From assembly GCA_022823225.1 (NCBI GenBank), contig JAJDXM010000085.1:62001-126000 (forward strand): 64,000 nucleotides of DNA, in the 5' to 3' direction. Source of the stretch: Gemmatimonadota bacterium. Lineage in GTDB: Bacteria; Gemmatimonadota; Gemmatimonadetes; Longimicrobiales; Gaopeijiaceae. Every line of letters begins with the position of its first letter. Position 1 is the stretch's first letter. The position numbers and the translations under genes were made by a program. A model generated the notes under the pieces. That model was given only the letters and a program-made list of their open reading frames with translations. It ran no database searches and was not told the DNA's origin. This document shows positions 17,506 to 26,647 of this stretch, one piece after another.

Positions 17506-19890
17506 CTACCTGAACCTCGCCACAGTGACGCCGTGCCCGCCCTCGCCCGGACGGCCGGCACGGAAACCCTCCACCCGCGCGTCGCCGTCCAGAACGGCGG
17601 ACACCCGCTTCCGCAGCGCCCCCGTACCCTTCCCGTGAATGATGCGCAGTTCACGCAGATCGGCGACGGCGGCCTCGTCCAGGGCGCGGGACAGCGCCAG
17701 CTCGGCCTCGTCGGCGCGCTGCCCGCGAAGATCCACTTCGGTGGCGGCGTCGGGGATGTCGCCGCTCCAGGCGGGGGGCCGGGGCGGGGTCTCCGGGCCG
17801 GACGCGGGGGAGGCTTCCCCTTCATCGGCCCGTGCCAGCCGAGTGCTCGGGACCCGCATGCGCACCCCCCGCACGACGACCACCACGCGGTCTCCTTCCA
17901 CGGAACTCACGGTTCCGCGCGCACCGGTATCGGTCATGCGGACGGACGCGCCGGGTTCAAGCCGGACCCCGGGTCGCTGCTCCGCCGGCGCTTCCGGGTG
18001 TCCCGCGGCGGGCTCCTCCAGGGCCCGAGCCGCGTCCTCGACCGACCGGCGGGCCTTCGTGGCCGCCCGTTCGAGGGACGGTACGCCCCGGGCGCCATCC
18101 CGGAGTCCGTCGATGGCGGCCTCCACTTCGCGCCGCGCCTCCAGAAGCATCCTGCGCGCCTCCTTCCGCGCCCGGTCCGCGTGTTCCCGCTCGGAGCGCC
18201 TCACCGCCGCCTCGCGCGCCTTCAGTCCTCCCTCCATCGCCGCCACCCGGCGCCGCTCCGACTCGAGGGCGGCGAGCAGCCTGGACACCTTGCGCTCCTT
18301 TCGCTCCAGGGCCTCGAGGAGTCCGTCGAGCCGGGCTTCCGCTCGGTCCCGGTAGCCGTCCGCGAGGTCAAGGACCTCCTTCGGGAAACCGAGCCCGCGG
18401 GCGATCGCCAGTCCGTAGCTTCGCCCGGGGCGCCCCTTGGCGAACCGGTACGTCGGGGCCAGGCGGTCCCCGTCGAACTCCAGCGATGCATTCACGATGG
18501 CGTTCCCCGGGGCCGCGAGGCGCTTCAGCGCCCCCATGTGAGAGGTGACCACGGCGATGCAACCGCGCCGGGCGAGCGTCTCGACCAGGGCACGCGCGAG
18601 CGCCTCCCCCTCCTTGGGGTCGGTGCCGACGCCGGGTTCGTCGACCAGCACCAGAGAACGGGGCCCCGCGGACCCGAGCACCTCCTGGAGGTTGCGCAGG
18701 TGGGCCGAAAAGGTCGAGAGCGAGTCGGCGATGGATTGTTCGTCTCCCACATCGGCGAAGATGGCGTCGAAGACGGGGAGGCGGGTGCCGCGGCCAGCCG
18801 GGGGAAGCACGCCGGACTGCGCCAGAGCCGCGACCAGTCCGACCGATTTCAGGAAGACCGTCTTGCCTCCGGTGTTGGGGCCCGTCACGACCACCACCCG
18901 CTCGTGGGAATCCAGGTCGATGTCGAAGGGCACGGCGGAGGTTCCGCCGGCCGCCAGAAGTGGATGCCGTCCGTTCGCGATCCGGAACTCGCCGCCTGCA
19001 ATCTCCGGGAGTTCCCCCTTCCATCGCTCCGCCGCCCGCGCCCGGGCCACCCGGGTGTCCATGGCGGTGAGCGCCGACACGGATTCGGCAAGGTCGCCGG
19101 CAAGGGGTCGGCACCGGTCGGTGAGCCGGCGCAGCACTCGCTCCACCTCGCGACCCTCGGCCCGCTCCAGTTCCCGCACCCGGTTCATCCTCTCGATCGC
19201 CGATGGGGGCTCCACGAAGACGGTCGCCCCGGACGACGACTCGTCGTGAACATATCCGCCGACCGCGCGCTTGCCCTCCCGGCGAAGCGGGATCACGTAG
19301 CGCCCCTCGCGGATCGTGACCGACGCTTCGGCGACCCGGTAGCGCTCGTCGACCCCGTCCAGGAGCTTCTCCAGGTGCTGCACGACGCGGTTGTGGGCTC
19401 CGCGAAGGCGGCTTCGCAAACGACGCAGTTCGCTGCTTGCCCCGTCCAGGACCTCCCCCCCCCCGTCCACGGAACGCTCGATGGCGGCCTGGAGGGGCGG
19501 GTCGGACAGGACCCGGGCCGCCAGAGCCTCGAGCGCGGGAAGGCCTTCGGCCCCCTCGGCCAGTGCACGACGGACCATGGCGCCCGCCGCCAGGACCCCG
19601 CCCAGCCGGGCCAGACCCGCCGCGGACAGTACGGATCCGTCCCGGGACAGGCGCCCGAGGGGGACCCGGACATCCGGAACGACGGGGAAGCCCCAGTCGC
19701 TGCGGGTCTCAAGAAACCGCGCAGTCTCCGCGACCGCGGCCAGGCGCGTGCGCACCGCATGCTCGTCGGTGGCCGGCCGCAGCGCCCGCACCGCCTCTTT
19801 TCCGGCCACCGTGGCGGCGAAGCCGGCAACGTACTCCAGGACCCGGTCGAACTCGAGGACCTGGAGACTGCGCCCGACAGCGATGGTCAA
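17506..19890 (-). CDS. mutS2: Endonuclease MutS2
   Basis: MutS2 proteins suppress homologous recombination and/or rescue collided ribosomes. This one has 794 residues: a MutS core without the mismatch-binding domain, a Walker A loop in VTGPNTGGKTVFLKSVGL, LVLVDEPGVGTDPKEG (Walker B), and TSHMGALKRLA. A long coiled-coil region (about 500-640) follows, then a KOW-like segment (GARGTVSSVEGDRVVV). The C-terminal Smr nuclease domain has VDLRGQRADEAE and LRIIHGKGTGALR. The TTG start at 19890 overlaps the yqeY stop in TTGA. Confidence 0.95.
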   Translation of the reverse strand: MTIAVGRSLQVLEFDRVLEYVAGFAATVAGKEAVRALRPATDEHAVRTRLAAVAETARFLETRSDWGFPVVPDVRVPLGRLSRDGSVLSAAGLARLGGVLAAGAMVRRALAEGAEGLPALEALAARVLSDPPLQAAIERSVDGGGEVLDGASSELRRLRSRLRGAHNRVVQHLEKLLDGVDERYRVAEASVTIREGRYVIPLRREGKRAVGGYVHDESSSGATVFVEPPSAIERMNRVRELERAEGREVERVLRRLTDRCRPLAGDLAESVSALTAMDTRVARARAAERWKGELPEIAGGEFRIANGRHPLLAAGGTSAVPFDIDLDSHERVVVVTGPNTGGKTVFLKSVGLVAALAQSGVLPPAGRGTRLPVFDAIFADVGDEQSIADSLSTFSAHLRNLQEVLGSAGPRSLVLVDEPGVGTDPKEGEALARALVETLARRGCIAVVTSHMGALKRLAAPGNAIVNASLEFDGDRLAPTYRFAKGRPGRSYGLAIARGLGFPKEVLDLADGYRDRAEARLDGLLEALERKERKVSRLLAALESERRRVAAMEGGLKAREAAVRRSEREHADRARKEARRMLLEARREVEAAIDGLRDGARGVPSLERAATKARRSVEDAARALEEPAAGHPEAPAEQRPGVRLEPGASVRMTDTGARGTVSSVEGDRVVVVVRGVRMRVPSTRLARADEGEASPASGPETPPRPPAWSGDIPDAATEVDLRGQRADEAELALSRALDEAAVADLRELRIIHGKGTGALRKRVSAVLDGDARVEGFRAGRPGEGGHGVTVARFR

Positions 19891-20324
19891 CCCAGCTCCT
19901 CCCGCACGATCGCCGACGCCGCGCGGCCGTCGAAGCGGCCCCGGATGCGGGGCATGAGCCCGGACATCACGGCACCGATGTGGTTCGCTCCTCCGGCGAT
20001 CAGTTCGCAAACGATCTCCCGCACCTCGTCGGCCCCGAGTTCGGACGGCAGGTAGGCCTGAAGCACCCGGGCCTGCTCTCTCTCTCGGGCCGCCAGCTCG
20101 GGGCGTCCCCCCGCCTCCATCTGTGCGGCAGCGTCATGACGCTGCCTGATCGCCCGGGCAAGCACGATGCGCACGCCGTCGTCGTCGAGGGCGCCGCCTG
20201 CCTGGATCTCGCGGTTTCGGACCTCGGCCAGTGTGGTCGAGAGCACCAGCGTGCGGACCCTGTCCCGGGCGCGGCGCGCCTCGTTCAAATCCGACCTCAG
20301 CGTATCCTTCAAAGACGCGTTCAA
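19887..20324 (-). CDS. yqeY: GatB/YqeY domain protein
   Basis: A stand-alone relative of the GatB C-terminal tRNA-binding domain, typically about 150 residues; in other genomes it is often next to rpsU, which is not seen here. Visible family elements are LKDTLRSDLNEARRARD, LRTL-type helices with EVRNREI, EREQARVLQAYLPSEL, and GAVMSGLMPRIRGRFDGR. I prefer TTG 20324, about ten bases after GGAGGGGG; GTG 20342 would add six glycine-rich residues. Its exact role is unknown; tRNA amidotransferase-like activity has been suggested for the family. Confidence 0.85.
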   Translation of the reverse strand: MNASLKDTLRSDLNEARRARDRVRTLVLSTTLAEVRNREIQAGGALDDDGVRIVLARAIRQRHDAAAQMEAGGRPELAAREREQARVLQAYLPSELGADEVREIVCELIAGGANHIGAVMSGLMPRIRGRFDGRAASAIVREELG

Positions 20325-20462
20325 AGAGCCGCCCCCTCCCACGTTCCGGATCGTCGTGACACTCCCTCAAGATACGGGCGAGGAAGGCTCCGGGGGACCC
20401 GCGGGCGGCTGCGGCGGCCATGCTGTCCCATCCAGCCATACAAACACCCGCGGAGCGGCGAT

Positions 20463-20490
20463 AGCATACATGTCCTCGCCAACCCAACAA
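20463..20490 (-). promoter_or_regulatory. Candidate promoter for yqeY-mutS2-dnaG
   Basis: Minus strand TTGTTG (20490-20485), 16-base spacer, TATGCT (20468-20463). It lies in the 180-base divergent gap between yqeY and the plus-strand orphan gene and is one of the few well-formed hexamer pairs in the window. The implied leader is about 135 bases. Confidence 0.42.
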
Positions 20491-20503
20491 AACGCGGAGC
20501 ACC

Positions 20504-20929
20504 ATGGTCTGGACAACGGAGTGTGTGGTGGACATCCTGCGCCGAACCGGTCCGGGCGCCCTGCCGACGGACCGGTTGAAGGCGGAACTGCGACTGGCGC
20601 GACCCCCCATCTTCCTTACCCGCGGGCGGCTCGATCAGCTCGTCGGAGAGTCCGAGGGACGGATCGCGCTACTGGAAGTGAAGATTGACGACGCTGAACG
20701 AACGGCGCTGGAGAGCTGGGTCGTGCTCACCGATCCCGGCGACCGCCCCACCGGATCGGCACTGGCCGGAGAACTCTGGCGCAGCCTCTCGGCGCTCGCG
20801 GCCGAACTGAACCCCGCCTCGCGGGTCGAGGTGAGCCGCTGGATACTGCAGGCGAGCCTGGCCGAGCGCTCCTGTTCCGCGGCCCTCGGATCCCGGCCCG
20901 CCTACTACCGTCCCGCGAGATACCGGTAG
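20504..20929 (+). CDS. Hypothetical protein with possible winged-helix N-terminus
   Basis: 141 residues; family not recognised. The first 60 residues (CVVDILRRTGPGALPTDRL, then IFLTRGRLDQLV and GRIALLEV) read like helix-helix-helix-wing, compatible with a winged-helix DNA-binding domain. The rest is mostly helical with an Ala/Leu-rich segment and a basic, tyrosine-containing tail (AYYRPARYR). No signal peptide or metal motif is visible. GGAG lies four to five bases before ATG 20504. It is the only plus-strand gene in the first 43 kb, divergent from yqeY and convergent with dnaJ, so it must have its own promoter. Confidence 0.7.
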   Translation: MVWTTECVVDILRRTGPGALPTDRLKAELRLARPPIFLTRGRLDQLVGESEGRIALLEVKIDDAERTALESWVVLTDPGDRPTGSALAGELWRSLSALAAELNPASRVEVSRWILQASLAERSCSAALGSRPAYYRPARYR

Positions 20930-20981
20930 CCGCGCGGCCGCGGGCCGCTCGAAACGGCGGCGGGATTACCCGACACGGGCG

Positions 20982-22127
20982 TCAGCCAAGCGCTTCCCTG
21001 ACCCGCGACCAGAATCCGCGCCGCTGCCCGCGCTCGATCTTCTCGGGGGGCGCATCCTCGATCCTGCGGAGCTTGTGCACGAGCCGCTCCTGCTCCGAAC
21101 TGAGCCGCGTTGGAACCCAGACGGCGAACCGGACCAGCAGGTCGCCGTGGCCGCGGCCGTTGAGGTCGGGCACTCCCTCGCCGTCGATCCGGATCACTTC
21201 GCCGCTCTGGATCCCTGCCGGAACATCCACCCAGGTGCTCCCCTCCACGGTCGGGACGGTGATCCGGGCGCCGAGCGCGGCCTGGCTGAAGGTTAGCGGA
21301 ACCTCGATCATCAGGTCGGTGCCGTCGCGGCGGAAGCGCTCGTGCTCGGCCACTTCCAGCAGCACGACGATGTCGCCCCGGGGGCCGCCCCGGGGACCCA
21401 CGTTGCCCTCCCCCCGCAGAGTGATGTAGTTCTCCGACGACACCCCCGCCGGCACGTCGACCTGGATCTGGCGCTCGGCGCGGACACGCCCCTCGCCGCG
21501 GCACCGGACACAGCTCTCGGAGATGATCGATCCCTCGCCCGCGCAGCGGCGGCACGGAGTGACGCTCACGAACTGCCCGAACACCGAGCGCTCGACACGC
21601 CGTTCCTCGCCCCCCCCGTTGCAGTTGGGGCAGGTCAGGGGACGGGCCCCGTCCTTGACCCCGGTGCCATTGCAGGCGCCACAGCTGTCAAGGACCGACA
21701 CGCGAACCTTGCGGCTCGCTCCGGTGCGCACGTCCTGGAGCGTCAGCGGCAGCCTGAGGCGAAGCGCCTTTCCCTTGACGGGACGGTTGCCGCGGGCGCG
21801 CCCTCCGAACAGACCCTCCAGGCCGGCAAAGCCGCCGAAGTCCCGCATGAAGACTTCCAGCGCATCGGAGAAGTCGAGTCCGCCTCCGAAGCCGCCCGGC
21901 CCCTTCAGACCCTCCTTGCCGTAGCGGTCGTAGCGGGCGCGCTTCTGCGGGTCTCTGAGGACCTCGTAGGCCTCGGTGACCTCCTTGAACCGTTCCTCCG
22001 CCTCCGTGGAGCCCTTGTTGCGATCGGGATGATACTCCAGCGCCACCTTGCGGTACGCCTTCTTTATTTCGTCCTGGCTGGCGGTGCGCGGGATGCGCAA
22101 GAGCTTGTAGTAGTCGGCCATTTCCAT
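20982..22127 (-). CDS. dnaJ: Chaperone protein DnaJ
   Basis: Hsp40 co-chaperone that stimulates DnaK ATPase. 381 residues in type I order: J domain with the HPD at residues 33-35, a Gly/Phe-rich linker, a zinc-finger domain with four CxxCxGxG-type repeats ([32 protein letters not shown]), and the C-terminal substrate-binding domains. ATG 22127 or the ATG two codons later could be used. It follows hrcA by 14 bases. dnaK and grpE are not in the window. Confidence 0.97.
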   Translation of the reverse strand: MEMADYYKLLRIPRTASQDEIKKAYRKVALEYHPDRNKGSTEAEERFKEVTEAYEVLRDPQKRARYDRYGKEGLKGPGGFGGGLDFSDALEVFMRDFGGFAGLEGLFGGRARGNRPVKGKALRLRLPLTLQDVRTGASRKVRVSVLDSCGACNGTGVKDGARPLTCPNCNGGGEERRVERSVFGQFVSVTPCRRCAGEGSIISESCVRCRGEGRVRAERQIQVDVPAGVSSENYITLRGEGNVGPRGGPRGDIVVLLEVAEHERFRRDGTDLMIEVPLTFSQAALGARITVPTVEGSTWVDVPAGIQSGEVIRIDGEGVPDLNGRGHGDLLVRFAVWVPTRLSSEQERLVHKLRRIEDAPPEKIERGQRRGFWSRVREALG

Positions 22128-22141
22128 CCGTCGGATGCCGT

Positions 22142-23200
22142 TCAGGGCTCCAGCATCCGGGTGACTAGGGACGATGTGTAATCGACGATGGCGATCACCT
22201 TCTCGTACGGCATCCGCGTCGGCCCGATGACGCCGAGGATCCCGCGCAGCCGGCCGAATCGATACCCCGAGGTGACCAGGGTGAAGCCGGCAAGTTCGGG
22301 CGCGTGCTCGGATCCGATCGTGACGAACGGTCCTCCGCGGGCCACTCGGGTGCCCAGGACCTTCGCGAGAAGCTCTTTCTGTTCGGTGAGCACAATCAGT
22401 TCCTCAAGGCGCTCGCGGGACGAGAATTCGGGTTGCGCGGCAATGGAAGAGGTACGCCCCAATACCACCTGATCCTCGCCGGCGGTTTCAGCCTCGAAGA
22501 CCTCTCCCCCCGATTCGACGAAGATGTTCAGGATGTCGCGGGCGGCGGGATCTTCGACCGCGTCCCGCAGACGAGCTCCGAGGGAACGGCGGATTTCACT
22601 GAAGGTGAGACCGCCCAGACGCTCGTTGAGCACCTGCCGAATCACCTCGAGAATGTCGGCGGGGGCTTCGCCCGGCAGATCCACGTAGACCGTCCTCACG
22701 ATCCCGGACTGCACGGTGACGACCATCAGGACCTTCTGTGAGGACACCTGGATGAGGTCGATCTTCTCCAGACGCGCGGCGTCGAGCTGAGGCACGGAGC
22801 CGACGCCGAGTTCGTTGACCAGAATCCCGAGCGCACGCACGGAATTCTGCAGAACCCGTTCCAGCGTGGACTCGCCCGTGCGCAGCTCGCGCTCGATGCG
22901 AGACTTCTCGGCCGCGGTCAGAACCTCGGGCTGCACGACACTGTCCACGAAGAACCGATAGGCCAGATCGGTGGGCACGCGCCCCGCCGAGGTGTGGGGA
23001 TGCGTGAGGTAGCCGTCCTCCTCGAGGTCGGCCATGGTGTTGCGGATCGTGGCCGCCGAGACCCCGAAGCCGTACCTGCGGGTCAGCGTGCGGCTTCCGG
23101 CCGGTTCCGCCGTCTCCACGTAGGTGCGCACCACCGCCTCGAGCACCGAACGCTCCCGATCCGAGAGCGGCCTCCGTCCTTTTCGGTGGCGCAGGTCCAT
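22142..23200 (-). CDS. hrcA: Heat-inducible transcription repressor HrcA
   Basis: Repressor of groE/dnaK-type heat-shock operons through CIRCE operators. 352 residues: an N-terminal winged helix ([26 protein letters not shown]..., [28 protein letters not shown]), then a GAF-like dimerisation domain with the [17 protein letters not shown] and [19 protein letters not shown] stretches. AAGGG lies just before ATG 23200. No CIRCE palindrome is visible upstream. The order hrcA-dnaJ without grpE and dnaK between them is a reduced version of the common operon. Confidence 0.96.
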   Translation of the reverse strand: MDLRHRKGRRPLSDRERSVLEAVVRTYVETAEPAGSRTLTRRYGFGVSAATIRNTMADLEEDGYLTHPHTSAGRVPTDLAYRFFVDSVVQPEVLTAAEKSRIERELRTGESTLERVLQNSVRALGILVNELGVGSVPQLDAARLEKIDLIQVSSQKVLMVVTVQSGIVRTVYVDLPGEAPADILEVIRQVLNERLGGLTFSEIRRSLGARLRDAVEDPAARDILNIFVESGGEVFEAETAGEDQVVLGRTSSIAAQPEFSSRERLEELIVLTEQKELLAKVLGTRVARGGPFVTIGSEHAPELAGFTLVTSGYRFGRLRGILGVIGPTRMPYEKVIAIVDYTSSLVTRMLEP

Positions 23201-23239
23201 GATCCCTTCGACTCCGTTGCAAATCCCGTCCGCTACTTG

Positions 23240-23267
23240 AAAATCTCCCGTGCTCCGCCCCCGTCAA
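23240..23267 (-). promoter_or_regulatory. Candidate sigma-70 promoter upstream of hrcA
   Basis: Minus strand TTGACG (23267-23262), 16-base spacer, GATTTT (23245-23240), in the 79-base gap between the hemW stop and hrcA. The local drop in GC supports it. The spacer is one base short of ideal. Confidence 0.38.
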
Positions 23268-23279
23268 CCGCCCGCGGGC

Positions 23280-24440
23280 TCAAGGCAGGCACTGCTCAAG
23301 CTCGACGGCAAGGTCATCCAAAACAAGCCAGCCCTCGGGAGTCAGGCGAATGGCGCCATCCTCGAGCCGCGCAAGGCCTCCGGCTTCCCAACTGAGGACG
23401 CGGCCCGCGGCGCCGTCACCCAGCCGGGCGTGGCGGAGGCCCTCCCCGGTGCGCAGCGCCAGCCACACGGCCTCCAGGCGAGACTGCTCCCCGGTGAGGA
23501 CTTCGCTGTCCGCACGCGCCGTGCCCGAGGCCCGCACCCCATCCCGGTACGCCGGCCAGTCGCGTTCGTTCCACCAGCGACGTCCGTTCGCGTAGCTGTG
23601 GGCCCCGTTGCCGAGCCCGAGGTAGGGCGCGCCGCGCCAGCAGGCCAGATTGTGCCGGGAGGGGAAGCCCGGACGCGCGAAGTTCGACACCTCATAGTGC
23701 TCGTAGCCGGCACGCGCGAGGGTCTCAGCCGCGAAGAGGTACTCGTCCCGATACCGCGCTTCGCCGGCGGGCGCCGTCGTTCCCTGCTGCACGGCGCGGG
23801 CGAGCGGCGTCCCCTTCTCCACTGCCAGGCCGTAGAGCGAGATGTGCGGCACATCGAGACGAAGTGCGCGCTCCAGGTCATCCTTCCAATTGCGCGCAAC
23901 CGTCGCCGGCAGCCCGAAGATGAGATCGACGGACAGGTTCGCCAACCCGCCGGCCGTCGCCCTGGCGACCGCCTCCTCGGCGTCGGCGGCCGAATGCAGA
24001 CGCCCCATCCATCGCAGGGCCTCCCGGCTGAAGCTCTGGACGCCGAACGACACGCGGTTCACACCTCCGCGCGCCCAGCACCCGGCAACCGGTTCGGTGA
24101 AGGACTCGGGATTCGCCTCAACCGTCCACTCGAAGTCGTCACCGCGCGTTCGCATGCGCCCGATGACCTCGGCCAGGGCCACGATCCTGCCGGGATCGAG
24201 GATGGAGGGTGTCCCACCCCCCACATACAGAGTGTCCAGGGTCGAAGCCAGACGGACTTCGCCCGACGCCTCCAGTGTCTCCAGCTCGGTCCGGATCGCC
24301 CCCAGCCAGCCGGCACCATCGGGCCGCCGGTTCACCTCAACCGCGAAGTCGCAATAGCAACAGCGGCGTGCGCAGAACGGCGCGTGCACATACACGTTCC
24401 GGATCGAATGCCTCGGAGATCCAAAACGTAATGCCGACAT
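23280..24440 (-). CDS. hemW: Radical SAM heme chaperone HemW
   Basis: HemW-type radical SAM protein (heme trafficking; formerly annotated as coproporphyrinogen oxidase HemN-like). 386 residues from ATG 24440. Motifs: YVHAPFCARRCCYCDF (the CxxxCxxC cluster loop), LYVGGGTPSILD, TVEANPES, VNRVSFGVQSF, and SRHNLACWRGAPYLGLGNGAHSY. The variant HNLACW in place of HNLxYW is minor. The start codon lies in the last bases of a dispersed repeat and overlaps the dprA stop by one base (TAATG); in-frame reading upstream goes through the repeat and is not expected to be translated. Confidence 0.92.
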   Translation of the reverse strand: MSALRFGSPRHSIRNVYVHAPFCARRCCYCDFAVEVNRRPDGAGWLGAIRTELETLEASGEVRLASTLDTLYVGGGTPSILDPGRIVALAEVIGRMRTRGDDFEWTVEANPESFTEPVAGCWARGGVNRVSFGVQSFSREALRWMGRLHSAADAEEAVARATAGGLANLSVDLIFGLPATVARNWKDDLERALRLDVPHISLYGLAVEKGTPLARAVQQGTTAPAGEARYRDEYLFAAETLARAGYEHYEVSNFARPGFPSRHNLACWRGAPYLGLGNGAHSYANGRRWWNERDWPAYRDGVRASGTARADSEVLTGEQSRLEAVWLALRTGEGLRHARLGDGAAGRVLSWEAGGLARLEDGAIRLTPEGWLVLDDLAVELEQCLP

Positions 24441-24546
24441 TACATTTGGTAAAGTTTGCTTGACATTGCGAATACGTGGGCACCGCAGTCCAGCCTGGAT
24501 GCATCGCCGCTCGAATGCCGGGGGGGGTCCGTCCACGGGCTGCCAG
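24436..24546 (-). repeat. Dispersed repeat, copy A (dprA/hemW junction)
   Basis: A 111-base unit whose minus strand aligns with 42935-43044 at roughly 85% identity by eye with one single-base gap. It runs from CTGGCAGCCCGTGGAC through CGGCATTCGAGCGGCGATGC to ACCAAATGTAATGTC. It encodes the last residues and stop of dprA in one frame and supplies the hemW start ATG at its far end. It is the best example here of an intergenic repeat recruited into coding sequence. Confidence 0.85.
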
Positions 24547-25609
24547 CGCCCTCCCTGACCATCGTGGCGTGGCCACCCGGCGTCCTCATCACGCGGCCGT
24601 CCCGGGTGGATGTCACGTAACCCCGAATCTCCAGTATGATGAGATCGGCCCCCACTTCCTCCGGCGGCCGTCCGGTGGTCCGGGCCACCTCGTCGACGGC
24701 CGCGGGACCGGCCGGCAGCGCGGCGAGCAGTTCACGCAGTCCGGGCTCCGGGGGCGGGGCGCACACGGGCGCGAAGGCGTCGTTCAGGCCGGTGTCGACC
24801 ACAATCGCCGCCCCGTCGGCGATCAGGCGGTTCGTGCCCTCGCTGGTTGCCCGGTCGATCGGCCCCGGCACCGCATGCACCTCGCGCCCCAGGTCGAGCG
24901 CGAACTCCGCGGTGATCAGCGCGCCGCTGCGCCTCGACGCCTCGACGATCACAACGTCGCTCGCCAGCGCGGCGATGATCCGATTGCGCCGGGGGAAGTG
25001 ATGCGGTTCCGCCCGCGTTCCCGGCGGGAACTCCGACACGACCACGCCATGCTGGAGGATCGCGCGATACAGCGCCGCATTTCGGGGTGGCGAGACCACA
25101 TCCACCCCGGATCCGAGCACGGCGGCCGTCCTGCCCGGCAGCGCGCCCCGGTGCGCTTCGGCATCGACCCCCATCGCCATGCCGGAAACCACGCAGCGTC
25201 CTCGCCCCGCGAGCCCGGCACCCAGCGCGCGCGCCACCCGGCGACCGTACGCGGTCGCGCGGCGCGATCCCACGACGGCCACGCACTCCTTCTGCAGCAG
25301 ATCGGTCCTGCCCAGCGTGAAGAGGACCGGGGGAGGGTCGCCGAGGTCGCGGAGCCGCCGCGGATACCCCGGCTCCCCGTAGGCCAGCACCGCGGCGCCT
25401 GCCGCGGCGCAGCGCCGCGCCAGCTCCCGCGCGTCCCGGGCCGCTGCGCCGGCTCGCCGCGCCGTCTCGGCCTGCGGGCCGGCGATCTCCGAGAAGGTGG
25501 CGCGGTCCGCCTCCAACGCCTCGGCGGGGGACCCGCAGCGGTCGACCAGCTCCCGGAACCGCTTGGGCCCGACGCCGGGCAGCCCCTGCAGCGTCAGGGC
25601 CTCGATCAC
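24440..25609 (-). CDS. dprA: DNA processing protein DprA
   Basis: DprA loads RecA on incoming single-stranded DNA during natural transformation. 389 residues: an N-terminal SAM/HhH part (LQGLPGVGPKRFRELVD), the Rossmann-like core with VAVVGSRRATAYGRRVARALG, GMAMGVDAEAHRGAL, TAAVLGSGVDVVSPP and FPRRNRIIAALASDVVIVEA, and a C-terminal winged-helix domain ending near VMRTPGG. The last 30 or so residues are encoded by dispersed repeat copy A and look unlike any DprA tail. GTG 25609 overlaps the obgE stop in GTGA. Confidence 0.94.
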   Translation of the reverse strand: MIEALTLQGLPGVGPKRFRELVDRCGSPAEALEADRATFSEIAGPQAETARRAGAAARDARELARRCAAAGAAVLAYGEPGYPRRLRDLGDPPPVLFTLGRTDLLQKECVAVVGSRRATAYGRRVARALGAGLAGRGRCVVSGMAMGVDAEAHRGALPGRTAAVLGSGVDVVSPPRNAALYRAILQHGVVVSEFPPGTRAEPHHFPRRNRIIAALASDVVIVEASRRSGALITAEFALDLGREVHAVPGPIDRATSEGTNRLIADGAAIVVDTGLNDAFAPVCAPPPEPGLRELLAALPAGPAAVDEVARTTGRPPEEVGADLIILEIRGYVTSTRDGRVMRTPGGHATMVREGAGSPWTDPPRHSSGDASRLDCGAHVFAMSSKLYQM

Positions 25610-26640
25610 AGGTCGCCCGGGGGTTCGCGCCCCGGCCCCTCTCGCTGGGCCGCCAACTGGCGCCAGCATCCCTCAAGCATCTCGGTGACGCCCCGGCCCG
25701 TGACTGCACTCACGTGGTAGGTGGCCCAGGCGCCGGGCGCCGCCACAGCCGGGAGGGCGCTCCCACCGTCCCCACCACCTCCTCCGGCGACGAGATCCAT
25801 CTTGGAGAACACCACCGCCCAGGGAAGTTCCGCAAGGCGTGGCGAGTACCTCTCGATCTCGCTGCGCAGCCCGGCCAGCGTCCGCGCGGGGTCCGGAACG
25901 TCCACGGGGAGAAGCATCGCCAGGGCGCGCGTCCTCTCGATGTGGCGGAGGAAGCGGTGTCCGAGACCCTTCCCCTTGTGGGCGCCCTCGATGATCCCGG
26001 GGATATCGGCCACGACGAAGGAGCGAAAGTCCGGGAGATCCACCACGCCCAGGTTTGGCGTAAGCGTGGTGAAGGGGTAGTCGGCGATCCTGGGTCGCGC
26101 CGCGCTGATCCGTGCCAGGAGCGTCGACTTCCCGGCGTTCGGTTCTCCGACCAGACCGACATCGGCCAGAAGCTTGAGTTCGAGCCGGATCCTCCTCTGG
26201 TCACCCGCGCCCCCGGGTTCCCAGCGCCGGGGCGCCTGCCGCGTTGCCGAGGTGAAGCGGACGTTGCCGCGTCCGCCCCGCCCCCCACGCGCTACGAGAA
26301 GCGTATCGTCCGGATCGAGCAGCTCACCCAATGCCTCTCCGGTCTCGTCGTCGACCGCGATCGTGCCGGGCGGCACCCTGAGCACCAGATCGCGGCCGCT
26401 CCGGCCGGTGCGATTGGATCCTTCGCCGTGCCTGCCGCGCTCCGCAGCGTGGTGCCGCCTGTAGCGATAGTCGGCCAGGGTCGTCAGCGAGGGATCGGCC
26501 TCCAGACGCACGTCGCCCCCCTTCCCCCCGTCCCCACCCGCGGGACCCCCGCGCGGGACGCCTTTTTCCCGCCGGAACGCCTCCGCGCCGGATCCGCCGC
26601 GCCCGCCGCGCACCTCGATCGTCACCGAATCCAGGAACAC
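25606..26640 (-). CDS. obgE: GTPase Obg
   Basis: Ribosome-associated GTPase needed for 50S assembly and stress control. 344 residues: the glycine-rich Obg fold (RGGRGGSGAEAFRREKGVPRGGP...), and the G domain with GEPNAGKSTLLARIS (G1), DIPGIIEGAHKGKGLGHRFL (G3) and FSKMD (G4, a serine in place of the usual asparagine). No C-terminal OCT domain remains; the protein stops soon after the G domain. The start is GTG 26640, seven bases after the asparaginase stop. Confidence 0.95.
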   Translation of the reverse strand: MFLDSVTIEVRGGRGGSGAEAFRREKGVPRGGPAGGDGGKGGDVRLEADPSLTTLADYRYRRHHAAERGRHGEGSNRTGRSGRDLVLRVPPGTIAVDDETGEALGELLDPDDTLLVARGGRGGRGNVRFTSATRQAPRRWEPGGAGDQRRIRLELKLLADVGLVGEPNAGKSTLLARISAARPRIADYPFTTLTPNLGVVDLPDFRSFVVADIPGIIEGAHKGKGLGHRFLRHIERTRALAMLLPVDVPDPARTLAGLRSEIERYSPRLAELPWAVVFSKMDLVAGGGGGDGGSALPAVAAPGAWATYHVSAVTGRGVTEMLEGCWRQLAAQREGPGREPPGDL

Positions 26641-26647
26641 GAAACCC

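Noticed and set aside
15532-20055. A 1507-codon open frame on the plus strand opposite dnaG and mutS2
   Set aside because: It is the antisense shadow of GC-rich codon usage. The minus strand carries complete, motif-bearing dnaG and mutS2, and the plus-strand product has no recognisable domain and an Arg/Pro/His-rich composition.
20343-20503. rpsU or a small RNA upstream of yqeY
   Set aside because: No S21-like open frame exists on either strand, and the gap is explained by the candidate promoter and leader.
24460-24470. TTGACA inside repeat copy A (and on the opposite strand of copy B) as a -35 element
   Set aside because: No -10-like hexamer follows at 15-19 bases in either copy; the downstream bases are GC-rich.
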